Of a stretch of 64,000 nt of DNA, positions 53,079-63,180 are shown one piece after another. The notes below the pieces were generated by a model. The model was not told the origin of the DNA, did not search any database, and was given only the letters and a program-made list of their open reading frames with translations. The stretch is from contig NZ_FOYZ01000012.1 of the NCBI RefSeq assembly GCF_900112775.1, positions 51,688-115,687 on the forward strand, written 5' to 3'. Within the stretch, counting starts at the first letter, position 1. Every line of letters starts with the position of its first letter. The stretch is from Anaeromicropila populeti (GTDB taxonomy: Bacteria; Bacillota; Clostridia; Lachnospirales; Lachnospiraceae). Position numbers and translations under genes: made by a program.

Positions 53079-54933
53079 AGCAAACACCTCCTCCAAATCC
53101 TGACGCTCCACAGCCTGCACAAGCCTGTCTACAGTTTGGTGTCACCTTTTCGCTTATTGCATTTTGATACTCTTTCCATAAAAACTGTCTGGATACTCCA
53201 GCATCAATAAAATCCCATGGCAGAAGCTCATCCTGAGCACGTTCTCGGCTTGTATAAAATAAAGGATCGATCTGGTTCTCTTCAAATGCTTCTATCCATT
53301 TTTCGTATTTGAAATGTTCCGACCAGGCATCATAAATACAGCCCTTTTTGTAAACATCATAAAGAACGGAAGAAAGCTTTCTGTCTCCTCGGGCAAGTAC
53401 CCCTTCCAGCATCGTAAGTTCTACCTCATGCCAGTTATATTTTATACTTCTATAATTAATCTGTTCTTTCATTTTTCCACTTAGAAAGCGCTGTTTGTCC
53501 AAAAATTCTTCGCTAGTTGCCATCCTAACCCACTGAAAAGGTGTAAACGGCTTTGGAACAAAAAAGGATGTACTTGAAACAATGCTGACTCTTCCATTTC
53601 GCTGATCCTTTGGTATGGTATAATATTCTCTTGCAATTTTATCTGACAATACCGCTATTCCTTCAATATCATCCATATTTTCAGTTGGCAGCCCCAGCAT
53701 AAAATAAAGCTTTACACGATTCCAGCCACTTTTGAACGCATCCATTGCTCCTTTTAAAATATCTTCCTCGGATAACCCTTTGTTAATTACATCCCTTAGA
53801 CGCTGGGATCCAGCCTCTGGTGCAAAAGTTAAACTGCTTTTTTTCACATCTTGAACCTTACTCATTACATCCAGTGCAAAAGCATCAATTCGCAGGGACG
53901 GAAGTGAAATATTAACACCCTTTGTTCCAAATTCCTCGATTAGATAATATACCAGTTCAGAAAGTTCTGTATGATCACTTGAACTTAAAGAGCTTAAAGA
54001 TATTTCTTCATGTCCTGTAGCCTTTAACATCCGATTTGCTCGTTCCTTCAAAAAGGTAAGTGTTCTTTCTCGGATTGGACGGTAAATCATCCCTGCCTGA
54101 CAGAACCGACAGCCTCTTAAACAGCCACGCAAAATTTCTAATACAACTCGGTCTTGTGTGATTTTAATATAGGGAACCAGTGGTTTCTCAGGGTAAAAAG
54201 TATCACTAAGATTCATTTCAACCTGTTTTTTAATTACTTTGGGAGCATGGGGATTAATCGGTTCAAAGGATTCTAATATTCCATTATCATAATACGCAGC
54301 TTCATAAAAGGATGGAATGTAAATTCCTTCAATAGACGCAGCTTTTTCCAAAAAATCTTTTCTGGTTCCATTGGTTTGTTTATTTTCTTTATAAATATCC
54401 AACAGTTGATCGTAAACGGTTTCCCCTTCACCAATATAAAACATGTCAAAAAAATCTGCCAGAGGTTCTGGGTTATAGGCACATGGACCACCACCAATTA
54501 CAATGGGATCCTCTTCTGTTCTTTCCTTTGCATAAATTGGGATCTGACTAAGGTCAAGAACTTGCAGAATATTGGTATAACACATTTCATATTGCAGAGT
54601 GATGCCTAAAAAATCAAATTGCTTAACTGGTTCCTGAGATTCTAAAGAAAATAAAGGAATTTGCTGTTCTCTCATTATCTTATCTAAATCTACCCATGGA
54701 GAGTACACTCTTTCACAATACGTATCCTCTCTTCTATTAAACATATCATAAAGAATCTGAATTCCCTGATGTGACATTCCAATTTCATAAACATCTGGAA
54801 AGCACATGCAAAAACGTATATCAATTTTATCAAGGTCCTTTACAACCATATTATATTCATTTCCAATATAACGTGCAGGTTTTTCAACTGTAAGTAATAT
54901 TTCGTCACTAAGAGCTAATTTTCTCATTTCCAT
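53062..54933 (-). CDS. TIGR03960 B12-binding-type radical SAM protein
   Basis: A 623-aa protein with an N-terminal Rossmann domain (RFCMCFPDVYEIGMSHQGI), the radical SAM motif GCLRGCRFCQAG and a cysteine-rich end (CRQACAGCG, then GGGVC). It forms the known pair with the next gene, overlapping it by 17 bp. Reaction unknown; the conserved linkage to RNase G and L21/L27 genes suggests an RNA or ribosome modification. Confidence 0.94.
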   Translation of the reverse strand: MEMRKLALSDEILLTVEKPARYIGNEYNMVVKDLDKIDIRFCMCFPDVYEIGMSHQGIQILYDMFNRREDTYCERVYSPWVDLDKIMREQQIPLFSLESQEPVKQFDFLGITLQYEMCYTNILQVLDLSQIPIYAKERTEEDPIVIGGGPCAYNPEPLADFFDMFYIGEGETVYDQLLDIYKENKQTNGTRKDFLEKAASIEGIYIPSFYEAAYYDNGILESFEPINPHAPKVIKKQVEMNLSDTFYPEKPLVPYIKITQDRVVLEILRGCLRGCRFCQAGMIYRPIRERTLTFLKERANRMLKATGHEEISLSSLSSSDHTELSELVYYLIEEFGTKGVNISLPSLRIDAFALDVMSKVQDVKKSSLTFAPEAGSQRLRDVINKGLSEEDILKGAMDAFKSGWNRVKLYFMLGLPTENMDDIEGIAVLSDKIAREYYTIPKDQRNGRVSIVSSTSFFVPKPFTPFQWVRMATSEEFLDKQRFLSGKMKEQINYRSIKYNWHEVELTMLEGVLARGDRKLSSVLYDVYKKGCIYDAWSEHFKYEKWIEAFEENQIDPLFYTSRERAQDELLPWDFIDAGVSRQFLWKEYQNAISEKVTPNCRQACAGCGASGFGGGVCYEGKN

Positions 54934-54959
54934 CTCCTATTCCAATTCTGTACATGAGG

Positions 54960-54998
54960 AAAGGAGTTATTTTAAGAAATTCTTAAAAAACCCCTTTT
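54960..54998 (-). terminator. Terminator after the 119-aa membrane protein gene
   Basis: AAAGGAGTTATTTTAAGAA (54960-54978) pairs with TTCTTAAAAAACCCCTTT (54980-54997) with two or three mismatches, just downstream of the stop at 55022 on the minus strand. Confidence 0.75.
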
Positions 54999-55021
54999 GC
55001 CATATGACATTATATCAAATT

Positions 55022-55381
55022 TTATTCTTCCAGTCTATGAAAAACAGGAATTATTTTTTCTTCTATTAAGTCTGCTGTTTGTTCTTCCATTAGATTTAGT
55101 TGTTCTTCAGATTCTAACAGCTGTTGTACGTCGTCTGGCCCCCATTTCCCCACCGATATATGGAAATGACTCCACACAAAAATAATCAAAAAAAGCAGCG
55201 AGGCTATAAAAAGGCGGATATATGTAGCAGGATGCATAAGATTAATTGTTTCTTCCTCTTGTATGCTGTGAGTTCCTGACTGCCTTTGAACCCCAGGTAC
55301 ATCAATCTGCCGGATACAGTTTGCCCGTGCATTTCGAATCAGTTCTTCTCTTGACATAGAATTACTACTTAAATCGCTCAT
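55022..55381 (-). CDS. Small single-pass membrane protein (119 aa)
   Basis: Unrecognised. It has a polar N-terminus (1-52, with SREELIRNARANCIRQID), one membrane helix (about 55-73, YIRLFIASLLFLIIFVW) and an acidic helical tail (about 85-119, QQLLESEEQLNLMEEQTADL). It is followed by a terminator and lies back to back with tyrS, so it is probably transcribed alone. GGAG lies four bases before the ATG. Confidence 0.65.
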   Translation of the reverse strand: MSDLSSNSMSREELIRNARANCIRQIDVPGVQRQSGTHSIQEEETINLMHPATYIRLFIASLLFLIIFVWSHFHISVGKWGPDDVQQLLESEEQLNLMEEQTADLIEEKIIPVFHRLEE

Positions 55382-55455
55382 ATTGCTCCATATTTCTTTT
55401 TATATATTATATCCCTTTTCATATAGTGTATTCCTTATTATGGTGGAAAACTAGC

Positions 55456-55484
55456 TTGAAATATATACATTATTATGTTACGAT
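55456..55484 (+). promoter_or_regulatory. Promoter of tyrS
   Basis: TTGAAA (55456-55461), 17 bp, TACGAT (55479-55484), about 36 bp before the ATG. The leader is far too short for a T-box riboswitch. Confidence 0.7.
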
Positions 55485-55520
55485 ACAAATAATTGCATAT
55501 TTTTTAAGGAGGACTTTATC

Positions 55521-56756
55521 ATGTCTACAAATGTTTATGATATTTTATTGGAACGTGGGTTCATTGAGCAGGCAACTCACGAAGAAGAAATACGAGAATT
55601 ATTAGGTAAGGAGAAGGTTACCTTTTATATAGGCTTTGACGCAACCGCAGACAGTCTTACAGCAGGGCATTTTCTTACTGTTATGGCAATGATGCACATG
55701 CAAAAAGCTGGACACCGTCCAATTGCTCTTTTAGGCGGCGGAACCACCATGATTGGAGATCCAACAGGAAAGTCCGATATGAGAACGATTATGACAAAGG
55801 AAACCATACAACATAATGCAGACTGTTTTCACAGACAATTGTCCCGTTTCATTGATTTCAGCGATGACAATGCTATTATTGTGAATAATGCAGATTGGTT
55901 ATTAAGCTTAAATTATGTTGAGTTCCTACGTGAAGTTGGGGTTCATTTCAGCGTTAATAAAATGCTGACAGCAGAATGTTACAAACAACGTATGGAAAAG
56001 GGACTGACATTTTTTGAATTTAACTATATGTTAATGCAGTCCTATGACTTTTTAAAACTGAATCAGATGTACGACTGTAGCCTTCAGCTAGGCGGAAACG
56101 ATCAATGGTCTAATATTCTGGGCGGGGTTGATTTAATTCGTCGTAAGGAAGGCAAACCAGCCTTTGGCTTAACCTTTAAGCTCTTAACAACTAGCGAAGG
56201 TATTAAAATGGGTAAAACCCAAAAGGGTGCTGTCTGGCTAAATCCTGAAAAAACTTCACCTTATGAATTTTATCAGTACTGGAGAAATATTGAAGATGTA
56301 AAAGTAGAGGAATGTCTTGGTCTGTTAACTTTTCTGCCTATGGATGAAGTAAGAAGACTAGGAGCTTTACAAGATGCGGAAATCAATCATGCGAAAGAGG
56401 TGCTGGCTTTTGAAATCACAAAAATTGTTCATGGAGAAGAAGAAGCTCAAAAAGCTCAGGAAGCAGCAAGATCTTTATTTGGCGGTAACAGAAAAACTGA
56501 GGACCTCCCTACTACTACGTATACAGAAGCAGAATTTGCAGCAGGAATTGATTTTATTACTATGTTAGTAGATGCTAAGTTAGCCTCTTCCCGCTCAGAC
56601 GCAAGAAGGACAATCACCCAGGGTGGTGTATCTGTAAATGATGTGAAATGTGTTGAATTCGACCGCAAGTTTACGAAAGCAGACTTTAATAGTGATGGAT
56701 TCATATTGGTGAAAAAAGGGAAAAAAGCATATCATTTATTTAAAATTGAAGAATAA
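55521..56756 (+). CDS. tyrS: Tyrosine-tRNA ligase
   Basis: A 411-aa class I synthetase charging tRNA-Tyr. The HIGH-like motif is AGHF in [10 protein letters not shown], the tyrosine pocket is [11 protein letters not shown] and GGNDQWSNI, the KMSKS-like motif is KMGKT, and the C-terminal S4 RNA-binding domain (about 345-411) contains [18 protein letters not shown]. The KMGKT variant and length match the TyrRS class with KMGKT found in many clostridia. AAGGAGG precedes the start. Confidence 0.97.
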   Translation: MSTNVYDILLERGFIEQATHEEEIRELLGKEKVTFYIGFDATADSLTAGHFLTVMAMMHMQKAGHRPIALLGGGTTMIGDPTGKSDMRTIMTKETIQHNADCFHRQLSRFIDFSDDNAIIVNNADWLLSLNYVEFLREVGVHFSVNKMLTAECYKQRMEKGLTFFEFNYMLMQSYDFLKLNQMYDCSLQLGGNDQWSNILGGVDLIRRKEGKPAFGLTFKLLTTSEGIKMGKTQKGAVWLNPEKTSPYEFYQYWRNIEDVKVEECLGLLTFLPMDEVRRLGALQDAEINHAKEVLAFEITKIVHGEEEAQKAQEAARSLFGGNRKTEDLPTTTYTEAEFAAGIDFITMLVDAKLASSRSDARRTITQGGVSVNDVKCVEFDRKFTKADFNSDGFILVKKGKKAYHLFKIEE

Positions 56757-56775
56757 CGAAAGGAGTACTGTAAGC

Positions 56776-57231
56776 ATGAGTTCTTATGTAAAAAAAAGTG
56801 AACAATATAGTGACGCTTCTTCTAGTGGAATTATGTTTCTTGTAGTGGGAATTATAGGAATTGGCGTGATTATACTGAATGCCCTTGGTGTTGTAAGCTG
56901 GATTGCTGGATATTTCAATTATGCACTTTATACTGCTTTATCTGTTGCAGCTTTGCTTGTGGGTATCTTTACATTAAGGAGGGCAGCTTCCTTAAAAAGA
57001 GAAATACCTGAAGAAACCAGTCTTCAAGATAACATTATCCAGTGGCTGAAAGATAATATTACAGCAGATTTTCTGAATAAATACGAAGATGAAATGCTTG
57101 CAGATGAAATCGTTTATTTCAATAAAATAGAAGCAATGAAGAATGCTGTTTTCATGCAGTACCCTGATGCGGATTCTGATTTTTTAGATCAGATTATTGA
57201 GGATTTTTACCAAGAGTTTCTTGAACAATAA
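56776..57231 (+). CDS. Two-helix membrane protein of unknown function (151 aa)
   Basis: Unrecognised by name. It has a Ser-rich polar start, two membrane helices (about 21-43 and 52-72) and an acidic cytoplasmic helical domain (about 85-151, LQDNIIQWLKDNITADFL to IIEDFYQEFLEQ). The ATG at 56776 with AAAGGAG upstream is chosen over an earlier in-frame ATG inside tyrS. It follows tyrS by 19 bp and is likely cotranscribed with it. Confidence 0.8.
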   Translation: MSSYVKKSEQYSDASSSGIMFLVVGIIGIGVIILNALGVVSWIAGYFNYALYTALSVAALLVGIFTLRRAASLKREIPEETSLQDNIIQWLKDNITADFLNKYEDEMLADEIVYFNKIEAMKNAVFMQYPDADSDFLDQIIEDFYQEFLEQ

Positions 57232-57256
57232 ATAATAATGCAATGTATTTGAAAGT

Positions 57257-57315
57257 GCTTTCATTTTGAAAAAGTAAGACATTCTTAATACTTTTTACAA
57301 AATGAAAGCTTTTTT
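57257..57315 (+). terminator. Terminator after the tyrS transcription unit
   Basis: GCTTTCATTTTG (57257-57268) pairs with CAAAATGAAAGC (57298-57309), followed by six T, with an inner AAAGTA/TACTTT stem. Confidence 0.9.
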
Positions 57316-57421
57316 GTTGCATTTTTACGAATTCCCCAGATTTATCCGCCAATATATATCAAAAATGTTAATTTTTAATCAAGTTTCTATTTACTTTTTG
57401 TTAAATATGTGGTAAGATTCA

Positions 57422-57449
57422 TTTGTAAGTACTTACAAAATTATATAAT
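57422..57449 (+). promoter_or_regulatory. Promoter with 18-bp palindromic operator before the pectate lyase gene
   Basis: TTTGTAAGTACTTACAAA (57422-57439) is a perfect palindrome ending five bases before a consensus TATAAT (57444-57449). The palindrome covers the -35 and spacer region, so a bound dimeric regulator would block or alter transcription. Regulator identity unknown. Confidence 0.75.
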
Positions 57450-57476
57450 GTAAAAATGTAAATAGGGAGGTATTTT

Positions 57477-58448
57477 ATGTTAAAGAAACAATTAAGGGTT
57501 TTATCTTTTTCATTACTTTTAGCAACAGGTGTTACTGCTGTTCCAACTTCATTTATTTCACAGCCATCTGCTATCGTATTAGCCGCAGAATCAAGTGTTG
57601 CGACTGCAAGTATTTCCGACATTTTAAAGTATCAGCAGTCAGACGGAGGATGGAGAAAAAACTATTCAACAACCAGTGGAGACTGGTCAAAATCAACAAT
57701 TGATAATGGTGCTACATATACAGAAATCAGAAAATTAGCAGCAGAATATAAGAAAACTAAAAACAGCAAGTATTCAGCAGCAGCACTGAAAGGAATTAAT
57801 TTCTTGTTAAAAATGCAATATTCCAACGGTGGCTGGCCACAAGTTTATCAAAGCTCTGGTTACCACACTCACATTACGTATAATGATAATGCGATGATAA
57901 ATGTAATGTATTTGTTAGACGATGCAGCCAACAAAAAGGGTGACTTTTCATTTGTAGATTCTACAACAGCATCTAAATGTAAGAAAGCTGTTGCTAATGG
58001 GGTTAACTGCATATTGAAAACACAGGTTTCTGTAAATGGTACCCTTACCATCTGGGGACAGCAGCATGATAAAAGTACTTTAAAACCAGCTAGTGCAAGA
58101 GCTTATGAAGTTCCATCACTTTGTACTAGTGAAAGTGCAGCTATCGTAAAATTTTTAAAGACAAGAACTTCGACATCACAGATTAAAGCAGCCATTACTG
58201 CTGCGCAAAACTGGTTTAACAAGTACAAGCTCACTGGAATCAAAGTAGTAAAAAAGAATGGAGATGTAATCGTTGTTAAGGATTCTTCTGCTTCACCTAC
58301 TTGGGCTCGTTTTTACCAGATTGGAACAAATAAACCTATTTTTGTAGGAAGAGATGGAGTAGTTAAATATAAACTAAGTGACATTGAAAAAGAAAGAAGA
58401 ACAGGATATGCTTGGTATGGAACATGGCCTTCTTCTGTGCTAAAATAA
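57477..58448 (+). CDS. Secreted pectate lyase, family PL10
   Basis: A 323-aa exported enzyme that cleaves polygalacturonate by beta-elimination. A signal peptide (1-36) is followed by the PL10 alpha-toroid with repeated QxxDGGWxKNY / QYSNGGWPQVYQ segments, HITYNDNAMINVMYLL, IWGQQHDKSTLKPASARAYE and RFYQIGTNKPIFVGRDG, plus the usual ending YAWYGTWP. There is no carbohydrate-binding module. AGGGAGG precedes the ATG. It is monocistronic, with operator-like palindrome and terminator. Confidence 0.93.
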   Translation: MLKKQLRVLSFSLLLATGVTAVPTSFISQPSAIVLAAESSVATASISDILKYQQSDGGWRKNYSTTSGDWSKSTIDNGATYTEIRKLAAEYKKTKNSKYSAAALKGINFLLKMQYSNGGWPQVYQSSGYHTHITYNDNAMINVMYLLDDAANKKGDFSFVDSTTASKCKKAVANGVNCILKTQVSVNGTLTIWGQQHDKSTLKPASARAYEVPSLCTSESAAIVKFLKTRTSTSQIKAAITAAQNWFNKYKLTGIKVVKKNGDVIVVKDSSASPTWARFYQIGTNKPIFVGRDGVVKYKLSDIEKERRTGYAWYGTWPSSVLK

Positions 58449-58468
58449 TTTGAATTTATTGATTATCC

Positions 58469-58500
58469 AAAACGGGGCTCCTGCTAGAGAACCCCGTTTT
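58469..58500. terminator. Terminator after the pectate lyase gene
   Basis: AAAACGGGG (58469-58477) pairs with CCCCGTTTT (58492-58500), between convergent genes. Confidence 0.9.
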
Positions 58501-58514
58501 ATATGTGCTGGATA

Positions 58515-59414
58515 CTAAGTGTGCAGATCCATATTTCTCAATATGGTGATTTCCTTTTGCTTATTTTGAATCAATACTGTTTTATGCAGCCCTCCAAACT
58601 CTCCATCCAGCGTCCATGAAACCTCTTGCTCTGAATGAATGGTCAATTCTGATGTTTTGAAAAAACACATATAGTCTTTATTAATATCATTTAAAATCAA
58701 CGCACCTAAAATGCTTTGTAGTTCAAGAGGATTTTTAGGCATACGAATTAAAAGCACCTCAAACAGCCCATCATCAAATTGTACCTTCTGTCCCCGAAAA
58801 CTTTTAAATCCTCCCACTGAAATGGAATTGGTTATCATTCCAAAAATGAAATCGTCCTCTATCACCTCTTCATCATGCTCCACTATTAAATGATAAGACT
58901 GAAGCAATGACAGGCTTTTAACCCCCTCCAAGAGATATGCCATATGTCCGATTAAATTTTTCGTAGACTGTGGTGTGGAATAAGAAACATCGGTAAATAT
59001 TCCAAATGCAGCAATGTATACAAAGTAACTTTGGTTAAACACCCCAATATCACATTGAAATTCTTTTCCATGAACAATTAACTTCGCTGCTTCCATCTTT
59101 CTTGAAGGTATTCCAAGGCTTTTGGCAAAATCGTTTGTACTGCCAGCAGGAATATAGCCTATGGGCGTGTTCAATTTTGCATTTAATATACCGGTAACTA
59201 CTTCATCCAGAGTCCCGTCACCACCAGAACATACAATCAATTCATACTCTTCTCCCACTTTTTCAATGATTTCTATGGCATCTTTACTTTTCTGGGTAGC
59301 ATATACCGTGGTGATAAAATTATTCTTTGTAAATAGATCAAGTATTTCAAATAGTGCATTCTTAATTGTTGCTTTTCCTGATTTAGGATTCATCACAAAT
59401 AAAACTTTTTTCAT
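58515..59414 (-). CDS. Diacylglycerol kinase/YegS-type lipid kinase
   Basis: A 299-aa cytosolic kinase that phosphorylates lipids such as diacylglycerol. It shows MNPKSGKA, the nucleotide motif CSGGDGTLDEVVTG, GYIPAGSTNDFAKSLGI and the late FDDGLFEVLLI and LDGEFGG. It overlaps the helicase gene by ATGA and is cotranscribed with it. Confidence 0.94.
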   Translation of the reverse strand: MKKVLFVMNPKSGKATIKNALFEILDLFTKNNFITTVYATQKSKDAIEIIEKVGEEYELIVCSGGDGTLDEVVTGILNAKLNTPIGYIPAGSTNDFAKSLGIPSRKMEAAKLIVHGKEFQCDIGVFNQSYFVYIAAFGIFTDVSYSTPQSTKNLIGHMAYLLEGVKSLSLLQSYHLIVEHDEEVIEDDFIFGMITNSISVGGFKSFRGQKVQFDDGLFEVLLIRMPKNPLELQSILGALILNDINKDYMCFFKTSELTIHSEQEVSWTLDGEFGGLHKTVLIQNKQKEITILRNMDLHT

Positions 59415-62400
59415 CGAAATAATTCCTCCAATTCTTCTTGCGTTAATTGGCTAATGAAAATTTCTTTGGCTTGTATCACTGAATTTGATAATTGCTTCTT
59501 TTTCTTTTGAAGTCGATCAATTTTTTCTTCTATCGTATTTTTAGTCAGTAATTTTAATACCTGAACAGATTTCTCTTGTCCAATCCGATAAGCACGATCC
59601 GTTGCTTGCTCTTCTACCGCTGGATTCCACCATGGATCGTAATGAATGACAACATCCGCGCCAACTAGATTTAACCCGGTTCCACCAGCCTTTAAGGAAA
59701 TTAAAAAAACACTTCCCTCCCCATCATTAAATCGATTTACATAATCTTTACGTTCCTTTGGTTTTGTCTTTCCAGAAAGATAAAAGTAATCTATTTCCTG
59801 TCTCTTTAATTCATTTGAAATAATTTCTAACATACTTGTAAATTGTGAAAAAACCAAAATACGGTGTCCATTTTCTAGTATTTCAGATACTACCTCTGTC
59901 AGCAGATTTAGCTTTCCGCTTTCCCCCTCAAAATTTTCAATAAAGGTTGCTGGGTGACAGCAAATCTGACGTAACCTGGTCAATGCTGCTAATATCTGAA
60001 TTCTGCTCTTTTCAAAGCCATTTTTATTTATTTCCATTGAAAGCTGTTGTTTCATGGATTCTAAATAAGCATAATAAACTTTTGACTGCTCTGGAGTCAT
60101 TTCAGCCATCATTTTCATTTCGATTTTATCAGGCAGTTCCTTTAATACATCTTTTTTCATCCTTCTTAAAATAAAGGGCTGTATGTGTTTTCCTAAATCC
60201 TCCAAGGTAGCCTTATCTCCCTCTTTCATAATAGGCTTTTCGTAATTCTCAACAAACTGGGCATGTGTATATAAATAATTTGGCATAATAAAATCAAATA
60301 ATGACCACAGCTCCGAAAGAGAATTTTCGATTGGTGTTCCTGTAAGGGCAAATTTATGTTTTGCTGCTACTTTTTTTGCAGACTGTGCATTTTGTGAACT
60401 TGGATTTTTAATAAATTGTGCTTCATCAATAAACATGGTATGAAAGGAATACTGTTGGTAAAGATCAATATCACGTCGAATTAGTGGGTATGAAGTAATA
60501 ATCACATCATTATCCAGTATACTATGAATTTGAGCTGCTCTTTCTTCAGGAGTCCCTTCTGCAATAATCGTCTTTATGGATGGTGCAAACTTTTCAAACT
60601 CTTCCTGCCAGTTATATACAAGAGAGGTTGGAGACACTACCAGGAAATGTAGTTTATCTGGAGCTTCTTTTAAATAAGCGGCTATATACGTAATAGTCTG
60701 TAAAGTTTTACCTAATCCCATATCATCCGCCAGAATACCAGCCAGTTGATTATCTGCGAGAGTTTTCAGCCAGTTATATCCAACAATCTGATAAGGTCTC
60801 AGCGTTGCCGTAATAGTTTCAGGAACCTCCAAATTAATCTCCTTTGGTTCCAAAATTCCTTTTAACAAGGATTCATACGCTGTTGTCCGCTCCCAATAGA
60901 GAGCATCATATTCATTTAAAAGCTGATCCAAATATACAGCCTGATAAGCTGGAAGGTTTACCTGTCCCTCTTCTGAAATATTATCCTCCTTTACATGGAG
61001 CTGTTCCAGCAGTTGATTCATCTGCCCCATTTCCATACCTTCCAGGCTAATAAAACTGCCATCCTTTAACCGGTAATATTTCTTCTTTTCCTGAAGGCTC
61101 TCAAGTAAATCCTTTAACTCATTTTTAGGAACTTCATCATATACAATATTTAATTCCAAAAGCTTAATTTTTTCATTAAATCCAATCGTAGTCCGTACTG
61201 CTCCAGCACTGGATATTTTCATATTTTTCAACTGTTCCGAATGAAACACCTGATAATTCTTATTTAATTCAAAGATATCTTTTGATAAAAATTCGTATAT
61301 GTCTGCATCCTTTTTCATAACAAAGAAATCCTGATAGGGTTCAAAATGCAGCTGATCAACCTTGTCAAAGAAATCATTTTCTTTTTCTCTTTGTCTGACA
61401 ATAATAATTCCCTTTGGCACATTATTGAGAAGAGGATTCAGCTCATATGCCCCATATTGAAACAGAATAACTGCTTTAATATAATTTTTATATTTATCCA
61501 GATAAATCTTTATCTTCAGTTCTTCCTTAACATAATGATTCTCCAGACTCTTTGGTATTTTAATGTCCATCGTTTCATGAATCCTTGGTAATACATTATC
61601 AATAAACTGGGTTTTTAACTCGCCATGAAAAGTCAGCGGCTCGGTATCTTTTTTAAAGCTATTGTAAAAAGGCAGATAATTTGAAATAAAGTCCTTATCT
61701 GGATGATATAATATCTCATCGTATAATAAAAGGGAACCATCTTCAACAAATGGTTTCACTGGCTTATAGTCCTTTATCTCAATGCTGATGGATTCCTCAT
61801 CCCCTTCAATAGAAAATTCAATGGGAGGGTTCCCCTTCACCATGGTTACCTCTGTATACAGTTCATCATTCAGCTCTATCTGAAAATGCTCTCCGCCAAT
61901 TGCGTGCAGCAGCTTAAAAAACATGCTTTTGGTAATTGCAATCTCTGACTTGGCAAACAAGTTGTTATAATATACTTTTCCTAGTGCTTCCTGTATTTCA
62001 TAAATGGATATGAGATAATCCAGTACTGCCTGGGATGATTTTGTAAACCTGCTTTCTCCCGCAATAAATTTAAAATCTTTGCCCAATATAATGTTTTCCT
62101 TTTCGTAAAGACCAGCCAAAAATTTTTTTATATTCTGCACTTTATATAGCCGGCTGCTTCCGGCTCGCAAGGATACATACGCCCTGGAATCCTTGCCTTT
62201 TAGAATGGCAGGAACGCGGAACGTTACTTCTACACGAAAAGTCTCACCAACCAGAGTTGCTTTATCTTGATTTTTAAAATAGTCCAGAATCTGATACAGG
62301 TTCTTTTCTTCTGGGCTGGCTGGCTGCTTCGTCTCATTCCGTTCCATATAATTGGATATAAATAAAAGGGTTGCAATCACATGTTTACAAGCCCCTTCAT

Positions 62401-62629
62401 ATTTTATATGTGCGGGACAATTACAAGTATAATGAACGTTCCCTTCTTTGGCCTCTTCGACCGTTACAATATATTGATTACTGCCGCTCACCAATGCCTT
62501 ATATTGTTGGTTCTGCTTTGACCATGTTACATTGGAAACGGCATTATTTTTATAGTAGCGCAAGCCTCGAAAATATGTTGCTTCGTCCGTTGCTAATTTT
62601 TTGATAGTATCTTTTGATATTTTGAACAT
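59411..62629 (-). CDS. SNF2 family DEAD/DEAH helicase with SWIM zinc finger
   Basis: A 1072-aa Swi2/Snf2 ATPase acting on double-stranded DNA or protein-DNA complexes. A SWIM finger near the start (CNCPAHIKYEGACKHV, about 68-83), a long middle region of SNF2-associated type, then the helicase core: ILADDMGLGKT (motif I), MFIDEAQF (motif II), LTGTPIEN (III), LVFSQFTSML and, near the end, GGTGLNLVGADVVIHYD and QATDRAYRIGQ (V-VI). Complete. First gene of a two-gene unit. Confidence 0.95.
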   Translation of the reverse strand: MFKISKDTIKKLATDEATYFRGLRYYKNNAVSNVTWSKQNQQYKALVSGSNQYIVTVEEAKEGNVHYTCNCPAHIKYEGACKHVIATLLFISNYMERNETKQPASPEEKNLYQILDYFKNQDKATLVGETFRVEVTFRVPAILKGKDSRAYVSLRAGSSRLYKVQNIKKFLAGLYEKENIILGKDFKFIAGESRFTKSSQAVLDYLISIYEIQEALGKVYYNNLFAKSEIAITKSMFFKLLHAIGGEHFQIELNDELYTEVTMVKGNPPIEFSIEGDEESISIEIKDYKPVKPFVEDGSLLLYDEILYHPDKDFISNYLPFYNSFKKDTEPLTFHGELKTQFIDNVLPRIHETMDIKIPKSLENHYVKEELKIKIYLDKYKNYIKAVILFQYGAYELNPLLNNVPKGIIIVRQREKENDFFDKVDQLHFEPYQDFFVMKKDADIYEFLSKDIFELNKNYQVFHSEQLKNMKISSAGAVRTTIGFNEKIKLLELNIVYDEVPKNELKDLLESLQEKKKYYRLKDGSFISLEGMEMGQMNQLLEQLHVKEDNISEEGQVNLPAYQAVYLDQLLNEYDALYWERTTAYESLLKGILEPKEINLEVPETITATLRPYQIVGYNWLKTLADNQLAGILADDMGLGKTLQTITYIAAYLKEAPDKLHFLVVSPTSLVYNWQEEFEKFAPSIKTIIAEGTPEERAAQIHSILDNDVIITSYPLIRRDIDLYQQYSFHTMFIDEAQFIKNPSSQNAQSAKKVAAKHKFALTGTPIENSLSELWSLFDFIMPNYLYTHAQFVENYEKPIMKEGDKATLEDLGKHIQPFILRRMKKDVLKELPDKIEMKMMAEMTPEQSKVYYAYLESMKQQLSMEINKNGFEKSRIQILAALTRLRQICCHPATFIENFEGESGKLNLLTEVVSEILENGHRILVFSQFTSMLEIISNELKRQEIDYFYLSGKTKPKERKDYVNRFNDGEGSVFLISLKAGGTGLNLVGADVVIHYDPWWNPAVEEQATDRAYRIGQEKSVQVLKLLTKNTIEEKIDRLQKKKKQLSNSVIQAKEIFISQLTQEELEELFR

Positions 62630-62770
62630 GGCATTCTCTCTTCACAAATAGATTTTCATCCTATTATTATACCACATTTTCACATAGAATAAATACATTC
62701 TTTTGAGTAAATGAAAATTTTTTTCTATTTCCAGGTTTTTTTAAGCTTTGCATGGTAGTCTATGCTATAA

Positions 62771-63015
62771 GGTCCAAATCCCATCTACCATACTGTCCTG
62801 CACAACATCAGTAAATCTTTCTTTTGTCAATGCATAATAGTTTTAATCGTCTTTAATGTATTCTCATTAATGGCTGTAACATTAGGCATGGTATGTACTG
62901 GTACCTAATAGGTAATGCCCTCTGGTAAAAGAGTATAGCTTAGTTCTGGCATAGTAATGTTTATAAATGGTGCCTGAACTGGATTATTATTCTGATCTAC
63001 TGCTGGCTTCGCAAC
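62771..63015 (-). pseudogene. Decayed coding remnant in the 62.63-63.18 kb gap
   Basis: The minus strand reads as protein from 63015 (VAKPAVDQNNNPVQAPF, INITMPELSYTLLPEGIT), hits a stop, continues (VPVHTMPNVTAINENTLKTI), then shifts frame into YALTKERFTDVVQDSMVDGI before ending near 62771. At least one stop and one frameshift break it. The rest of the 551-bp gap between the helicase and the immunity gene shows no gene. Family not recognised. Confidence 0.5.
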
Positions 63016-63064
63016 ATTTTTTGACTGATATGTCAATTACTTTTTGTAATATTTTTTAAGTTTT

Positions 63065-63103
63065 ACAAAAAAGAAAAGCGGCTCTGTGGAGTCAGAAACC
63101 GCT
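63065..63103 (-). terminator. Terminator of the toxin/immunity unit
   Basis: AGCGG-TCTG (63077-63086) pairs with CAGA-CCGCT (63093-63103); on the minus strand the stem is followed by TTTTCTTTTTT. It ends transcription coming from the immunity gene. Confidence 0.8.
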
Positions 63104-63180
63104 ATTTGTAACCATTAATTTGTTTAACTAAATGACATTGATTTCTTTATTAAATTACACGAAATAAATTACTGACTCAG

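Noticed and set aside
55382..55520. T-box riboswitch before tyrS
   Set aside because: Only about 36 bp separate the promoter from the start codon; no specifier stem, T-box or antiterminator is seen.
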